In this document: in pieces, positions 18,007-31,013 of the stretch
Numbering within the stretch: the first letter of the stretch is position 1
Layout of the letters: every line of letters starts with the position of its first letter
Translations under genes and position numbers: made by a program
Source of the DNA: Pontimonas sp.
GTDB taxonomy: Bacteria > Actinomycetota > Actinomycetes > Actinomycetales > Microbacteriaceae
Length of the DNA: 55,735 bases
Assembly: GCA_028096805.1 (NCBI GenBank)
Contig: JAOHDU010000004.1
Coordinates: forward strand, 1-55,735
Direction of reading: 5' to 3'
Notes under the pieces: generated by a model
The model's input: the letters and a program-made list of their open reading frames with translations, nothing else
What the model was told of the DNA's origin: nothing
Databases searched by the model: none

Positions 18007-18504
18007 ATGCGTGCGGTAACCGAGGACATGATCCGAGCAAGCATGATCAACATGTCTGTTGACGAACTCGAGGTGATGACCATCCCGGGCCTGCACGAAA
18101 CCGTGTGGGACGAACGGGAGTTCCTCGGCTGGCGCGATGCCCACCATAAGACCCGCGGGTACTTAGTGTTTTGGGCGGGCGACGAATTGTGGGGTCTCAT
18201 GGTCCGTGCAGCGGCCTCCCCCATGCCGGGCGGGCGCAGTGCCATGTGTGTGCTGTGCCACACTCACCAGCCGGCACCGCAGGTGAGTTTGTTCACCGCC
18301 CCTAAAACGGGCGAAGCGGGTGCCCGGGGAGCTTCTGTCGGGACCTACCTGTGCGCTGATCTCGCGTGTTCGCTCTTGATTCGGGTGCTCCCCGTTGCCT
18401 CAGCAGAGATACCGGAGCCAGAGACCATCGTCACCCACAAGACGCGGGGCATGAAAGACCGCCTCTGGAACTTTTCGAAGCGGGTGCGCTCCGAGGCTGC
18501 CTAG
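18007..18504 (+). CDS. FBP-domain (EF-G-binding, treble-clef zinc finger) protein
   Basis: VWDEREFLGWRDAHHKTRGYLVFWAGDELWGLMVRAA...CVLCHTHQPAPQVSLFTAPKTGEAGARGASVGTYLCADLACS. Confidence 0.8.
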   Translation: MRAVTEDMIRASMINMSVDELEVMTIPGLHETVWDEREFLGWRDAHHKTRGYLVFWAGDELWGLMVRAAASPMPGGRSAMCVLCHTHQPAPQVSLFTAPKTGEAGARGASVGTYLCADLACSLLIRVLPVASAEIPEPETIVTHKTRGMKDRLWNFSKRVRSEAA

Positions 18505-18674
18505 CGACGTCGACCCAGAAACACCATGGGGATCGCGAAGGCCAAGCACGCGGTCAAAACCCCTGCACCAAACAGCCAGGGGGCGAAAACTTCGGGAACC
18601 ACGAACGAATAGGTGAACATCGGAAACGATGCAAGGAAGATAACAGACGTAACAACTACGATGACAATGTTCAT
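18501..18674 (-). CDS. Small two-TM membrane protein
   Basis: MNIVIVVVTSVIFLASFPMFTYSFVVPEVFAPWLFGAGVLTACLAFAIPMVFLGRRR, 57 aa. Confidence 0.6.
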   Translation of the reverse strand: MNIVIVVVTSVIFLASFPMFTYSFVVPEVFAPWLFGAGVLTACLAFAIPMVFLGRRR

Positions 18675-18710
18675 GGTCCCCCCAGTATTCCATATCGAAA
18701 GCCCCACCGG

Positions 18711-19469
18711 ATGAGCCAGGCCCGAAAAACCTCCCGACTCGTGATCCGGCGTATTCGAATCACGGGCTGGTCCGCCATCACGGCACTCCTGGTCACCATC
18801 GTGACCTTCCTCACGTGGTTCCACATTGTGTTGCCCGCTGATCGCGCGGCCGTCGATGCGGCGTTTGCCGATGACCGCATTGCTGTGTCACTTTCTCCCG
18901 GGCTCATCACCGCCGCCCCGGCGGATGCGGAATCCACCACCGGAATGGTCTTTTACCCCGGCGCAAAAGTGGATCCCTACGCTTACCTTCCCGCGCTCCA
19001 GGAACTCGTCGCGGATGGGCTGACCGTGGTGATTATTGAACCAATGTTCAACATGGCGCTGTTTGATGTCACTCCCTTGGTGGAGGCCACTGCAACCGCC
19101 GCCACCGTCACCGAGTGGTGGGTGGGTGGGCACTCGCTGGGCGGTGTCAAGGCCTGCATGGTCGCCGAGGAAGAGCCCCTCCAGGGCCTGGTGTTGCTTG
19201 CGAGCTTTTGCGCCAACGACCTCTCCGCAACGAACCTCGACGTCATTCAACTCCTCGGCGATCGAGATGACCTGACCGATCTGACGGCGGTCACAGAGGC
19301 CCGCGCATTGTTGCCCTCAGGAGCCCAGGAGCTAGTGATTGAGGGAGCGAACCACGCGTCTTTTGGTGCTTATGGCCCCCAATCAGGCGATGGTGAGGCA
19401 CGCATCAGCAAGACTGAGGGGTTTGCGGCACTGACCGAGGCGCTCACCCCCGTTGTGGGAGCCGACTAA
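18711..19469 (+). CDS. Membrane-anchored alpha/beta hydrolase
   Basis: N-terminal TM; nucleophile GGHSLGG; LLGDRDD and [12 protein letters not shown] catalytic motifs. Confidence 0.85.
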   Translation: MSQARKTSRLVIRRIRITGWSAITALLVTIVTFLTWFHIVLPADRAAVDAAFADDRIAVSLSPGLITAAPADAESTTGMVFYPGAKVDPYAYLPALQELVADGLTVVIIEPMFNMALFDVTPLVEATATAATVTEWWVGGHSLGGVKACMVAEEEPLQGLVLLASFCANDLSATNLDVIQLLGDRDDLTDLTAVTEARALLPSGAQELVIEGANHASFGAYGPQSGDGEARISKTEGFAALTEALTPVVGAD

Positions 19470-20986
19470 GCGTCTGTCTGTGCCCGCTCGATCACGAGAG
19501 CTTGCACGCGCGCCGCATCGGCTTGACCACGCATCGCTTTCATCACGGCCCCGATAATGGCGCCTGCGGCCTGAGTTTTGCCTTCGCGAATTTTGCCGAG
19601 CACATCGGGTTGAGCGGCCAGGGCTTCGTCAATCGCGGCCAACAGGGCGCCGTCGTCGGAGACAACTTCAAGACCCCGGGCAGCAACAATCTCCTCCGGC
19701 GTTCCTTCACCAGCGACCATGGCGCCGAGCACCTCTCGCGCCAGCTTGTCGGTGAGGCGCCCGTCATCGACCAGGGTCTGCAGGGCCTTTACGTCGTCGG
19801 CCGTGGCAATGGCCCCGGGTTCGACCCCTTGGTCGTTGGCGAGCCTACTGAGCTCGCCCATCCACCACTTACGCGCAGCGGCGGCAGAGACGCCCAAGGA
19901 CACCGTCTCGTGCATCTCGCCTAACAAACCAGCGTTCACAATCGCTTGGAAATCGACATCGGAGAAACCCCACTCGGCGCGCAGGCGACGTCGCATTTCA
20001 ACAGGTTGCTCCGGTAGCTGCGCTCGGAGGGACTCCACCAGCTCTGATGTTGCCTCGACCGGCAACAAATCCGGTTCAGGGAAATACCGGTAGTCATCCG
20101 CGTCGCTCTTGGGGCGGCCGGGTGACGTGACACCGGTGTCTTCGTGCCAGTGCCTGGTTTCCTGGGTGATGGCCCCACCAGAGGCCAAAATATAGGCCTG
20201 GCGCTGAATTTCATACCGGACCGCCCGTTCGATGGACCGGAACGAGTTCACGTTCTTGGTTTCGGTCCGCGTGCCATAGGCGGCAGAACCACGGGGGCGC
20301 AGCGACACATTCGCGTCACAGCGCAGGTTGCCTCGCTCCATGCGGGCGTGGGAAATCCCCAGGCTTCGCACCATGTCACGAATGGTGGAAACATAGGCGC
20401 GGCCGAGCTCACCCGCTCGGTGCTCAGCACCCTCGATGGGCTTGGTGACAATTTCCACCAGCGGCACACCCGCCCGGTTGTAGTCAACGAGTGAATACTC
20501 AGCGCCTTGGATGCGACCCGTGGCTCCACCCACGTGGGTGAGTTTTCCGGCGTCTTCTTCCATGTGGGCCCGCTCGATCGGCACATCGATGAGGGTTCCA
20601 TCATCGAGTTCGACGGACACAGACCCTTCGAACGCAATGGGCTCGTCGTACTGGCTGATCTGGTAGTTCTTCGCCAAATCGGGGTAGTAGTAGTTCTTCC
20701 GCGCAAAACGTGACACCGGAGCAATGTCGCACCCCAGCGCCAAACCCAACGAAATGCTGTATTCCACCGCTGTTTTGTTCACCACCGGGAGGCTGCCGGG
20801 CAAGCCCAGACACAAGGGTGTGATGCAGGTGTTAGGCGCGATCTGGGCTTCATCCATCGCCGCCGGGTTCGGGGCATCAGAAAACATTTTGGTGGCCGTC
20901 GAGAGCTCCACGTGGACTTCAAAGCCCACCACGGGCTCAAACATTTCCAGGGCTTGATCGAAATCCATCAGTTCAGGCTGAGCCAT
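19466..20986 (-). CDS. gatB: Asp/Glu-tRNA amidotransferase subunit B
   Basis: [25 protein letters not shown]...[28 protein letters not shown]. Confidence 0.97.
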   Translation of the reverse strand: MAQPELMDFDQALEMFEPVVGFEVHVELSTATKMFSDAPNPAAMDEAQIAPNTCITPLCLGLPGSLPVVNKTAVEYSISLGLALGCDIAPVSRFARKNYYYPDLAKNYQISQYDEPIAFEGSVSVELDDGTLIDVPIERAHMEEDAGKLTHVGGATGRIQGAEYSLVDYNRAGVPLVEIVTKPIEGAEHRAGELGRAYVSTIRDMVRSLGISHARMERGNLRCDANVSLRPRGSAAYGTRTETKNVNSFRSIERAVRYEIQRQAYILASGGAITQETRHWHEDTGVTSPGRPKSDADDYRYFPEPDLLPVEATSELVESLRAQLPEQPVEMRRRLRAEWGFSDVDFQAIVNAGLLGEMHETVSLGVSAAAARKWWMGELSRLANDQGVEPGAIATADDVKALQTLVDDGRLTDKLAREVLGAMVAGEGTPEEIVAARGLEVVSDDGALLAAIDEALAAQPDVLGKIREGKTQAAGAIIGAVMKAMRGQADAARVQALVIERAQTDA

Positions 20987-20988
20987 GA

Positions 20989-22494
20989 TTACATCACCTC
21001 TGGAACGCGCTCGGACACCAAGAAGCCATCACGTTCTTCGAATAGCCGCTCGATCGTGGCTCCCACCTCGTAGAGCCGCGCGTCCTGATAGGCGGGTGCC
21101 ATCAGTTGCAGACCCACCGGTAAACCATCCTCAGCGCTGAGCCCCATGGGCAATGACATCCCGGGTATTCCCGCGAGGTTGACCGGGATGGTGGTGACAT
21201 CGCCCGCCCACATCGCCAACGGGTCGTCCATTTTGTCCCCCAGCGGGAATGCTGTGGTCGGCGTGGAAGGCGAAATCAAAACGTCAACTTTCTCGAAAGC
21301 CTGGGCAAAATCTTGCTGAATTAGTGTGCGAACTTTCTGCGCGGACCCGTAATAGGCGTCGTAGTAACCAGCACTCAGGGCGTAGGTGCCCAAAATGATG
21401 CGGCGCTTCACCTCATCACCGAATCCGGCATCTCGTGTGGCCGACATGACGTCTTCGACCGTGGGATTGCCCTCTGGCGTCACGCGCAAGCCAAAACGGA
21501 CTGAGTCAAACTTGGCGAGATTACTCGAAGCTTCCGCCGGCAAAATCAGGTAGTAGGCGGCCACAGCGTATTCGCAGTGCGGCAGGTTCACCTCCACCAC
21601 CTCAGCACCCTGCTGGGTGAGCAACTCCACCGCCTCGTCAAAGCGTTGACGAACTGCTGGAGAGATTCCCTCTCCCAGTAATTCGCTGACCACACCCACC
21701 CGAACCTCGGTGAGGTTCTCCGCACGAGCGCCGCGCTCGGCGGCTGCCGCCATGCTGGCCCACGGTGTGGGGATGCTGGTGGCATCCCTGGGGTCATGAC
21801 CTCCCATGACATCGTGCAACAACGCCGAGTCGAGAACGGTTCGAGAGACCGGGCCCACCTGATCGAGCGAGGAGGCCAGCGCGATGACCCCGTAACGGCT
21901 GACACCACCGTAGGTGGGCTTCACCCCCACCGTTCCGGTAAACGAGGCCGGTTGACGAATTGATCCTCCGGTGTCACTTCCCACCGCGAGTGGTGCTTGC
22001 CCTGCCGCCACGGCGGCCGCCGAGCCCCCTCCGGATCCTCCCGGAGCGACGGTGGGATCCCACGGGTTGTGAGTGGGGTGATAACCCGAATGTTCGGTGG
22101 AGGAGCCCATGGCGAATTCGTCCATGTTGGTTTTGCCGAGCGCCACCATTCCCGCCTCGCGAAGCTTGGACACCACCGTGGCGTCATAGGGCGGGGTCCA
22201 TCCTTCCAAAATGCGGGAGCCCGCCGTGGTCACCATGTCTGTCGTGCACAGCACGTCTTTGATCGCAATCGGCACCCCGGCCAGCGGCGACAGGCTCTCA
22301 CCAGCCGCTCGACGCTGGTCAATTGCGGCTGCGTTTTCCAAGGCTGTGGCGGAGCGAGCCAGAAAGGCCCCCAGCGCACCCTCGGTGGCGTCCATCCGGT
22401 GGAGGTGAGCTTGCGTGAGCTCAACGCTCGAGAGCGAGCCGTCCTGCAGCGCTTTCGATGCCGCCGAGGCGCGCATCGAAATCAGTTCGCTCAC
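20989..22494 (-). CDS. gatA: Asp/Glu-tRNA amidotransferase subunit A
   Basis: Amidase signature [34 protein letters not shown]. Confidence 0.97.
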   Translation of the reverse strand: MSELISMRASAASKALQDGSLSSVELTQAHLHRMDATEGALGAFLARSATALENAAAIDQRRAAGESLSPLAGVPIAIKDVLCTTDMVTTAGSRILEGWTPPYDATVVSKLREAGMVALGKTNMDEFAMGSSTEHSGYHPTHNPWDPTVAPGGSGGGSAAAVAAGQAPLAVGSDTGGSIRQPASFTGTVGVKPTYGGVSRYGVIALASSLDQVGPVSRTVLDSALLHDVMGGHDPRDATSIPTPWASMAAAAERGARAENLTEVRVGVVSELLGEGISPAVRQRFDEAVELLTQQGAEVVEVNLPHCEYAVAAYYLILPAEASSNLAKFDSVRFGLRVTPEGNPTVEDVMSATRDAGFGDEVKRRIILGTYALSAGYYDAYYGSAQKVRTLIQQDFAQAFEKVDVLISPSTPTTAFPLGDKMDDPLAMWAGDVTTIPVNLAGIPGMSLPMGLSAEDGLPVGLQLMAPAYQDARLYEVGATIERLFEERDGFLVSERVPEVM

Positions 22495-22790
22495 TGTTCC
22501 TCTCCCAGGATGGCGCTGACCCGGAAACGGGACCCATCGTGGTCGGGCGCCCCTTCCAGGGCTTGCTCGGTGGTGAGCGGAGTACCGACAATATCTTCAC
22601 GAAACACGTTGCCCAGGGGAATGGGGTGCGAGGTGGGCACCACATCGTCTCCGGCGACCTTTTGCACGGCCTCAACAGCGCTCACGATGGCCGGAAGTTC
22701 ACCGCTGAGGCGGGTGATTTCCTCGTCGCTGAGGGCAATTCGTGACAGCGATGCGAGGTGGCGGATCGCCTCGGGGGTCATGTCGGGCAT
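22491..22790 (-). CDS. gatC: Asp/Glu-tRNA amidotransferase subunit C
   Basis: [43 protein letters not shown]..., operon position. Confidence 0.93.
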   Translation of the reverse strand: MPDMTPEAIRHLASLSRIALSDEEITRLSGELPAIVSAVEAVQKVAGDDVVPTSHPIPLGNVFREDIVGTPLTTEQALEGAPDHDGSRFRVSAILGEEQ

Positions 22791-22815
22791 GTATCTCCTT
22801 TGGTGAGCCACCAGT

Positions 22816-25044
<2,229 letters not shown>

Positions 25045-25070
25045 TTAGGCGGGCGAAGCGATCAGAACCC

Positions 25071-25673
25071 CTAAATGGCGAGGTCTTGGGGAAGACCCGT
25101 GCGCAGGTTCCGCGGAAGGTGACCCACGTCGTTATGCGTAATCAACACCGGGGGTTTCGCCGTTCGCACTCGGATGATGGTGAGCCCAGCATTCGCTTGG
25201 TTGAGTCCGATCCAGCGCCAAGCTTCCGCGCCGAGGGCTTCGCGAACAAACCAGGCGATCACAAAGTTGTGGGTGATCAGCAGTTCGTGTCGATCCTCAC
25301 TGGAGCGGGCAAACCACTCGGCAATGGCATCCGACATTTGTGCCTCACCGGCGGCAAGCTCTTCGGGGCTGAACCCGCCAAAGAACCCTTCAAAGGCGGC
25401 AGGCATTTCCGGGGTCACGCCGCCTGGCACACAGTCCATCAACAGCGCGCTTTGTGTCGCGGCTTCGCGGCCCAACTCCGTGGTGATGACCTCCGCGGTC
25501 TCCACCGCGCGTTGCAGAGGTGAGGTGTAGGCGGCATCGAAAGGAACATCGCGCAGGCGCCTGGCCACCAGTTGGGCTTGCTGGAGCCCCTTGTCACTGA
25601 GCGGTCCCTCGGGAAGGCCAAACTCCGCGTCCACTTGTTCACCGTGGCGGACCAGATACAGGTACCGAGACAT
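25071..25673 (-). CDS. Histidine phosphatase family protein
   Basis: YLVRHGEQVDAEFGLPEGPLSDKGLQQAQLVA...AYTSPLQRAVETA. Confidence 0.92.
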   Translation of the reverse strand: MSRYLYLVRHGEQVDAEFGLPEGPLSDKGLQQAQLVARRLRDVPFDAAYTSPLQRAVETAEVITTELGREAATQSALLMDCVPGGVTPEMPAAFEGFFGGFSPEELAAGEAQMSDAIAEWFARSSEDRHELLITHNFVIAWFVREALGAEAWRWIGLNQANAGLTIIRVRTAKPPVLITHNDVGHLPRNLRTGLPQDLAI

Positions 25674-25692
25674 CCCTCGTCACACCCTCGCT

Positions 25693-27057
25693 TTAGCGCC
25701 CGGAGGCCACGCGGGATTCGTGGGCGAGGCCCTCGGCCATTCCCTCCGGCACCGCGCCTACAACGACCGCAGAGAGCGGCTCGTTCGCTAAGTCTTCGGC
25801 CATGGATTGCACTGCTTCGCGGGTCACCTCAGAAAGCCTGGCAAGCCCCTCATCTCGGTCTACAAACTCTCCCGTGTTTAACTCGGCACGACCCAGACGG
25901 ATCATGCGCGCATCACTGTTTTCGAGAGCCAGCGCAGAGCCTCCGGCAACGCTCCCAATCGTTCGGGTGAGCTCGTCTGCGGTAATGCCGGAATCAGCCA
26001 TTCGCCACAGCTCATCCTTCATCACTGTGGCGACTTCGTGGGCACTGCCCGGCGACGTTCCCCCAGCCATTCCAAACACACCCGCGTCGGCGTAACTCGC
26101 GCCGTAGGAATACACCGAGTAGGCGAGCCCCCGCTTCTCGCGAACCTCCTGGAAAAGCCGGGAAGACATGCCGCCACCGAGAACCTGAGACATCACCGCG
26201 AAGGCGTGGCGTCTCTCATCGCTGGCTCGAAGGCCCGGGGTCGCGAGCGCAACGACCGCCTGCTCCAGCGGCCGGGTCACCGTAAGCCCTCGCGCTGCGA
26301 ACTCCAGGGCGGCGGGTGCGCTGGATCGCCGTGGTGCCGGATCGGACCCCGCGGACATATCCCACCCAGAGGCTTCAAGAGCGCTGATCACGCGAGCGAC
26401 GACAACCTCATGAGAGAGTCCCCCCGCAGCCGTGACGACAAGCTCTGATGGGGTGTAGTAGCGCTGATAGTGGGCCATCACTGAATCCCGGGTGGCCGCT
26501 TTGATGGTCTCGGGGTTACCCCCAATGGGTCGCCCTAGGACGTGCGAGCCAAGAACGGTTTCCATCACGCGCTCGTGGGCAACATCGCTGGGGTCGTCAT
26601 CGGCCATCGCCAACTCTTCCAGAATGACGGTGCGCTCGACATCAAACTCGTGCGGGTCAAGGACAGAGTCCGCCACCATATCGGCGAGCACATCGATGGC
26701 CATACCGAGGTCGTGGTCCTGCACCTTTGCGTAATAGCAGGTGTGTTCTTTCGCCGTCATGGCGTTGTGTTCGCCCCCGACTTCGTCAAAAGCCACGGCG
26801 ATATCCAGCGCGCTGCGCGTGGTGGTGCCCTTGAACAACAGGTGCTCGAGAAAGTGCGTGGAGCCGTAGGCAACCGTGTCTTCATCTCGCGACCCGACGG
26901 CGATCCAGAAACCCACGGAGGCAGACAGCGCTCCGGGGACTTCTTCAGTAAGGATTCGCACCCCGCTCGGGTGAACGGTACGGGAGACAATCGCGTCCCC
27001 ACTGGCGGTGAAGGAGAGTTCCGGAGTGGTCAGATCAAAATCGACAGCGGGTGACAT
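25693..27057 (-). CDS. M16-family zinc metalloprotease (PepR-like)
   Basis: HxxEH motif in STHFLEHLLFKGT; located just beyond pnp. Confidence 0.93.
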   Translation of the reverse strand: MSPAVDFDLTTPELSFTASGDAIVSRTVHPSGVRILTEEVPGALSASVGFWIAVGSRDEDTVAYGSTHFLEHLLFKGTTTRSALDIAVAFDEVGGEHNAMTAKEHTCYYAKVQDHDLGMAIDVLADMVADSVLDPHEFDVERTVILEELAMADDDPSDVAHERVMETVLGSHVLGRPIGGNPETIKAATRDSVMAHYQRYYTPSELVVTAAGGLSHEVVVARVISALEASGWDMSAGSDPAPRRSSAPAALEFAARGLTVTRPLEQAVVALATPGLRASDERRHAFAVMSQVLGGGMSSRLFQEVREKRGLAYSVYSYGASYADAGVFGMAGGTSPGSAHEVATVMKDELWRMADSGITADELTRTIGSVAGGSALALENSDARMIRLGRAELNTGEFVDRDEGLARLSEVTREAVQSMAEDLANEPLSAVVVGAVPEGMAEGLAHESRVASGR

Positions 27058-27096
27058 GGCGCCCTTACACTAGCGCTTTTGACTGTGCGCTAAAGG

Positions 27097-27129
27097 CAGA
27101 AGGCCCGGAGCAATGCTCCGGGCCTTCTG
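27097..27129 (-). terminator. Stem-loop downstream of the rhodopsin gene
   Basis: CAGAAGGCCCGGAGCATTGCTCCGGGCCTTCTG near-perfect inverted repeat immediately past the rhodopsin stop. Confidence 0.8.
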
Positions 27130-27146
27130 GGTTTGGTAGGGAAGGA

Positions 27147-27857
27147 CTAGGCCTTCTTTGCTGCCGAAACAGCGACCATACCGAAACCAACCTTGTTGAG
27201 CACGTCAGCAATGACGTACACAATTGCGGCAATCGCAACAGCGTTGCTCACGTCAGCACCGCTGAGCTTCATGAACTCTTCGGTTGCTGTACCGATTGGG
27301 TAAATGGCCCAACCGAACATAACGAAGCGGCGCATGATGCGGACAGCGTTTGCTGCGTAATCTGGCATGCCGTCGAGCTTGACCTGGAACACCGCGTACA
27401 CGATGTAGACCCATGCGAGGCTCGAGATGATGAACCAGATCCAGGTGGACAGTTCACCCTCGGTTCCGACCTCACCAAGGTAACCGGTGACGATCATGAT
27501 GATGTCAGCGATAACAATGCGGGTCACGAAGCCCTTGCTGGCTGCGCCGGCAATAGCAACGATCAAACCGAACTCCACCAAAAGCAGTGGGGTGGTCAAC
27601 AGCCAGTCAATGTAACGGAAGGGCATCGTTGCGCCGATTTCCGCACCAGAGGCCATGGACCGGTCGAAGAAACCGACGATGTCGGTCATGACCCAGTACA
27701 TGATGGCTGCGATGAAGGTAATGATTCCCGCGTAGGTTGCGGCAATCCGGTGCTCGGGCTTCAGGTCGCCTCGTTCGAGAACGAAGTAGACCGTACCTGC
27801 CGCCATTGCGACAAATCCGAGCATAAAGAACGCCTGCGTGATCACAAGCAGATCCAT
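27147..27857 (-). CDS. Microbial rhodopsin, proteorhodopsin-like light-driven proton pump
   Basis: Helix C RYIDWLLTTPLLLVEF gives the D/T/E triad; Leu at the PR position-105 equivalent (green type); helix G YVIADVLNKVGFG with retinal-binding Lys; FGWAIYPIG helix F. Start set at MDLLVITQ with upstream AAAGGGAG. Confidence 0.95.
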   Translation of the reverse strand: MDLLVITQAFFMLGFVAMAAGTVYFVLERGDLKPEHRIAATYAGIITFIAAIMYWVMTDIVGFFDRSMASGAEIGATMPFRYIDWLLTTPLLLVEFGLIVAIAGAASKGFVTRIVIADIIMIVTGYLGEVGTEGELSTWIWFIISSLAWVYIVYAVFQVKLDGMPDYAANAVRIMRRFVMFGWAIYPIGTATEEFMKLSGADVSNAVAIAAIVYVIADVLNKVGFGMVAVSAAKKA

Positions 27858-28042
27858 GATTCTCCCTTTCATGATTCTTAACACCGCCCGTCGGCGCGAC
27901 GGACCCGTCGGCGGGTGGTCGAGGAATTGTCCTCTATGCAGTGAGTATCAAGGATGCTCACCAGCCCCAACACGCTACCCCTGGGCGCACTTTTTTGCTA
28001 CATAAACACCCTATTTTGGCTGAAATTTTCCTGAATGCCCGG

Positions 28043-28070
28043 TAAATAGAGGGCAGAAAAAGTACCTCAA
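28043..28070 (-). promoter_or_regulatory. Candidate rhodopsin promoter (TTGAGG-N16-TATTTA)
   Basis: Minus-strand ttgaggtactttttctgccctctattta in the AT-richer upstream region. Confidence 0.35.
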
Positions 28071-28164
28071 TCCTGTTTTCATCCATGGTAAATCAGCAAA
28101 AATTACCCGAATGGCCTCTTTTTGGCCGGGCGGAAAGCGTCGTGGCGTGGTTGAAGGTTAACGC

Positions 28165-28200
28165 ACGAAGACCCGACCTCCTGAGGGGCCGGGTCTTCGT
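28165..28200 (-). terminator. Stem-loop downstream of pnp
   Basis: ACGAAGACCCGGCCCCTCAGGAGGTCGGGTCTTCGT, ~14-bp stem with one mismatch. Confidence 0.8.
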
Positions 28201-28208
28201 GGCATTTA

Positions 28209-30443
28209 TTACTCGGCTGCGGCTTCGCCGTCCTCTGCCACCACGGGGCTGAGGGAGAGCTTGCCACGGTCATCAATCTTGGAGATTTCCACCAGGACTT
28301 TCTGACCCACCGACAGAACGTCTTCGACATCGTCGACTCGTTTGCCGCCGGCCAGCTTGCGCACCTCAGAGATGTGCAGCAGGCCGTCCTTGCCGGGAAC
28401 CAGAGAGATGAAGGCACCGAAGGCAGCGATCTTGACGACCGTTCCCAGGTACTGCTCCCCCACCTCGGGGTTCACGGGGTTGGCAATCGCATTGACGCGG
28501 GTGCGCGCTGCTTCAGCGCTCTCCCCGTCAACGGCACCAATGAAGACTGTGCCGTCATCGTCAATCGAGATTTGAGCGCCGGTCTCATCCTGAATCGAGT
28601 TGATGGTTTTACCCTTAGGCCCAATCAGCTCACCGATCTTGTCGGCAGGAATGTTCACGGTGATCACGCGAGGTGCGGTCGCAGCCATCTCATCCGGGGA
28701 ATCGATTGCTTCGTTCATGACCGCGAGGATGTGCAGTCGCGCATCCTTAGCCTGCGTCAATGCGCCCGCCAAGACGCTCGCTGGAATTCCATCGAGCTTC
28801 GTGTCGAGCTGAATCGCGGTGACGAATTCGGTGGTCCCTGCCACCTTGAAGTCCATGTCACCCAGGGCATCTTCCGCACCGAGGATGTCGGTCAGAGCTG
28901 CGTAGCGCATCTCCCCGTCAACCTCATCGGAAATCAGACCCATGGCAATACCCGCAACCGGAGCCTTCAGCGGAACACCGGCGTTGAGCATCGACAACGT
29001 CGAGGCACACACCGAACCCATGGAGGTCGAACCGTTCGAGCTCAATGCTTCCGACACCTGACGGATGGCGTAAGGGAACTCTTCACGAGAAGGCAACACC
29101 GGCACCAAAGCACGCTCCGCAAGGAAGCCGTGACCAATTTCACGACGCTTAGGGGTACCCACACGACCCGTTTCACCGGTCGAATAGGGCGGGAAGTTGT
29201 AGTGGTGCATGTAGCGCTTGCTCGTCACAGGGTTCAACGAGTCAATCTGCTGCTCCATCTTCAACATGTTCAGTGTCGTGACACCCATGATCTGGGTCTC
29301 ACCGCGCTGGAACAGTGCGGAACCGTGAACCCGAGGAATGATGTCCACCTCAGCATCAATGACGCGCAGGTCAGACCCACCGCGACCATCGATTCGGATG
29401 CCCTCAGCGAGAACGCGGGTGCGCATGACGCGCTTGGTCACCGACTTGTAGGCGGCGGACACCATGGCGTTGGAGCCTTCGGGAAGGGTGCCTGCCTCAA
29501 CCTGCGCGGCAACGGCATCTTTCACAGCGGACTTCAGCTCATCGTCTGCAGCCTGGCGTTCCTTCTTGTCAGCGATCTGGTAGACGCTCGCCAGTTTGGT
29601 GGCTGCCTCAGCGTCGACCGCTGCCAATACCTCGGGGGTGTAGTCAGCGAAGACCGGGTAGTTTTCGATTTCCTTAGCGGACTGGTCAGCGAGCTTCTGC
29701 TGCGCCTCGACCAGCTGCTTGAGGAAAGGCTTGGCCGCTTCGAGACCCTGCGCAACAACTTCTTCGCTGGGCTTCGTAGCGCCGCCCTGGATGAGCTCCC
29801 AGCTCACCTCGGTGGCTTCTGCTTCCACCATCATGATGGCGACATCTTCCGAGCCATCGGGCATGGTGACCACGCGGCCTGCCACAACGATGTCGAAGAC
29901 TGCTTCCGCCAGCTGGCTGTGCTTGGGGAAGGCAACCCACTGGTCACCGATCAGAGCCAAGCGCACCGCAGCGATCGGACCGCTGAAGGGCAGGCCCGAA
30001 ATCTGGGTGGACGCCGAAGCTGCGTTAATCGCGAGGGCGTCATAGAACTCATCGGGTGCCATGGAGAGCACGGTGATGACAATCTGCACCTCGTTGCGAA
30101 GTCCATCAACGAACGATGGACGCAACGGCCGGTCAATCAAACGGCACACCAGGATGGCGTCTGTGGAGGGGCGACCCTCACGGCGGAAGAACGAGCCGGG
30201 AATCTTGCCCGCAGCATACGAGCGCTCTTCCACGTCAACGGTCAACGGGAAGAAGTCAAAGCCTTCCCGGGCATTCTTTGAGGCACTGGTTGCCGAGAGC
30301 AACATGGTGTCCTCATCCAGGTATGCGGCAACCGCTCCCTGGGCTTGCTGGGCCAAACGACCCGTTTCAAAGCGCACAGTGCGCTTACCGAAAGCACCGT
30401 TATCGAGAACGGTTTCGGCGAATTTAATTTCTGGACCTTCCAT
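28209..30443 (-). CDS. pnp: Polyribonucleotide nucleotidyltransferase
   Basis: KH domain ([34 protein letters not shown]), S1 domain, RNase PH domains. Confidence 0.98.
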   Translation of the reverse strand: MEGPEIKFAETVLDNGAFGKRTVRFETGRLAQQAQGAVAAYLDEDTMLLSATSASKNAREGFDFFPLTVDVEERSYAAGKIPGSFFRREGRPSTDAILVCRLIDRPLRPSFVDGLRNEVQIVITVLSMAPDEFYDALAINAASASTQISGLPFSGPIAAVRLALIGDQWVAFPKHSQLAEAVFDIVVAGRVVTMPDGSEDVAIMMVEAEATEVSWELIQGGATKPSEEVVAQGLEAAKPFLKQLVEAQQKLADQSAKEIENYPVFADYTPEVLAAVDAEAATKLASVYQIADKKERQAADDELKSAVKDAVAAQVEAGTLPEGSNAMVSAAYKSVTKRVMRTRVLAEGIRIDGRGGSDLRVIDAEVDIIPRVHGSALFQRGETQIMGVTTLNMLKMEQQIDSLNPVTSKRYMHHYNFPPYSTGETGRVGTPKRREIGHGFLAERALVPVLPSREEFPYAIRQVSEALSSNGSTSMGSVCASTLSMLNAGVPLKAPVAGIAMGLISDEVDGEMRYAALTDILGAEDALGDMDFKVAGTTEFVTAIQLDTKLDGIPASVLAGALTQAKDARLHILAVMNEAIDSPDEMAATAPRVITVNIPADKIGELIGPKGKTINSIQDETGAQISIDDDGTVFIGAVDGESAEAARTRVNAIANPVNPEVGEQYLGTVVKIAAFGAFISLVPGKDGLLHISEVRKLAGGKRVDDVEDVLSVGQKVLVEISKIDDRGKLSLSPVVAEDGEAAAE

Positions 30444-30693
30444 TAAGGTCACTTCTCCTTTATTCAGCAAACATTGCCGGCAGTGTTACCGGTAATGGCG
30501 GCGATCCGCGAGAGAGCAGGCATGAAGATATGCCACACACGTGTGAGGGCCTCATTCTGGCCAACAGTAGAAGTGCACTGTCTGGGACAGTAGACCACCA
30601 CCGGTGACCAGCTCCTTACCCACCTACTCCGTGGAGAGCCATATTTGGTTATCCATCCGCGTTGCGGACTTTCCCAGGGTATCGGCTTAGCCC

Positions 30694-30730
30694 CTAAAAA
30701 GCGATACCCCCGCGCCGGGCGGGGGTATCG
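30694..30730 (-). terminator. Rho-independent terminator of rpsO
   Basis: Minus-strand CGATACCCCCGCCCGGCGCGGGGGTATCG followed by CTTTTTAGG. Confidence 0.9.
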
Positions 30731-30743
30731 GATGTTTGGGGCT

Positions 30744-31013
30744 TTATCGGCGCAGACCGAGTTTTTCGATCAGCGCACGGTAGCGGGCGATGTCAATGCG
30801 CTGCAGGTAACCCAACAGGCGACGACGGCGACCGACCATCAGGAGCAACCCGCGACGCGAGTGGTGGTCGTGTTTGTGACCCTTGAGGTGCTCGGTGAGC
30901 TCCACAATGCGGTGGGTCATCAGCGCAATCTGGACTTCGGGAGAACCGGTGTCACCGGGGTGGGTCGCATACTTCTCGATGATTGTTGCTTTTTCTGCTT
31001 GGGCCATAGCCAT
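30744..31013 (-). CDS. rpsO: 30S ribosomal protein S15
   Basis: [53 protein letters not shown]. Confidence 0.98.
   Translation of the reverse strand: MAMAQAEKATIIEKYATHPGDTGSPEVQIALMTHRIVELTEHLKGHKHDHHSRRGLLLMVGRRRRLLGYLQRIDIARYRALIEKLGLRR

Noticed and set aside
28374-30281. 635-aa plus-strand ORF
   Set aside because: Fully antisense to pnp, whose protein is unmistakable; His/Arg/Gln-rich composition typical of a shadow frame in high-GC DNA.
30520-30560. Small hairpins (GGCAT-GAAGAT-ATGCC and CACACGTGTG) in the pnp leader as a regulatory RNA
   Set aside because: Short and common-looking; plausible for pnp autoregulation but no specific support from sequence alone.
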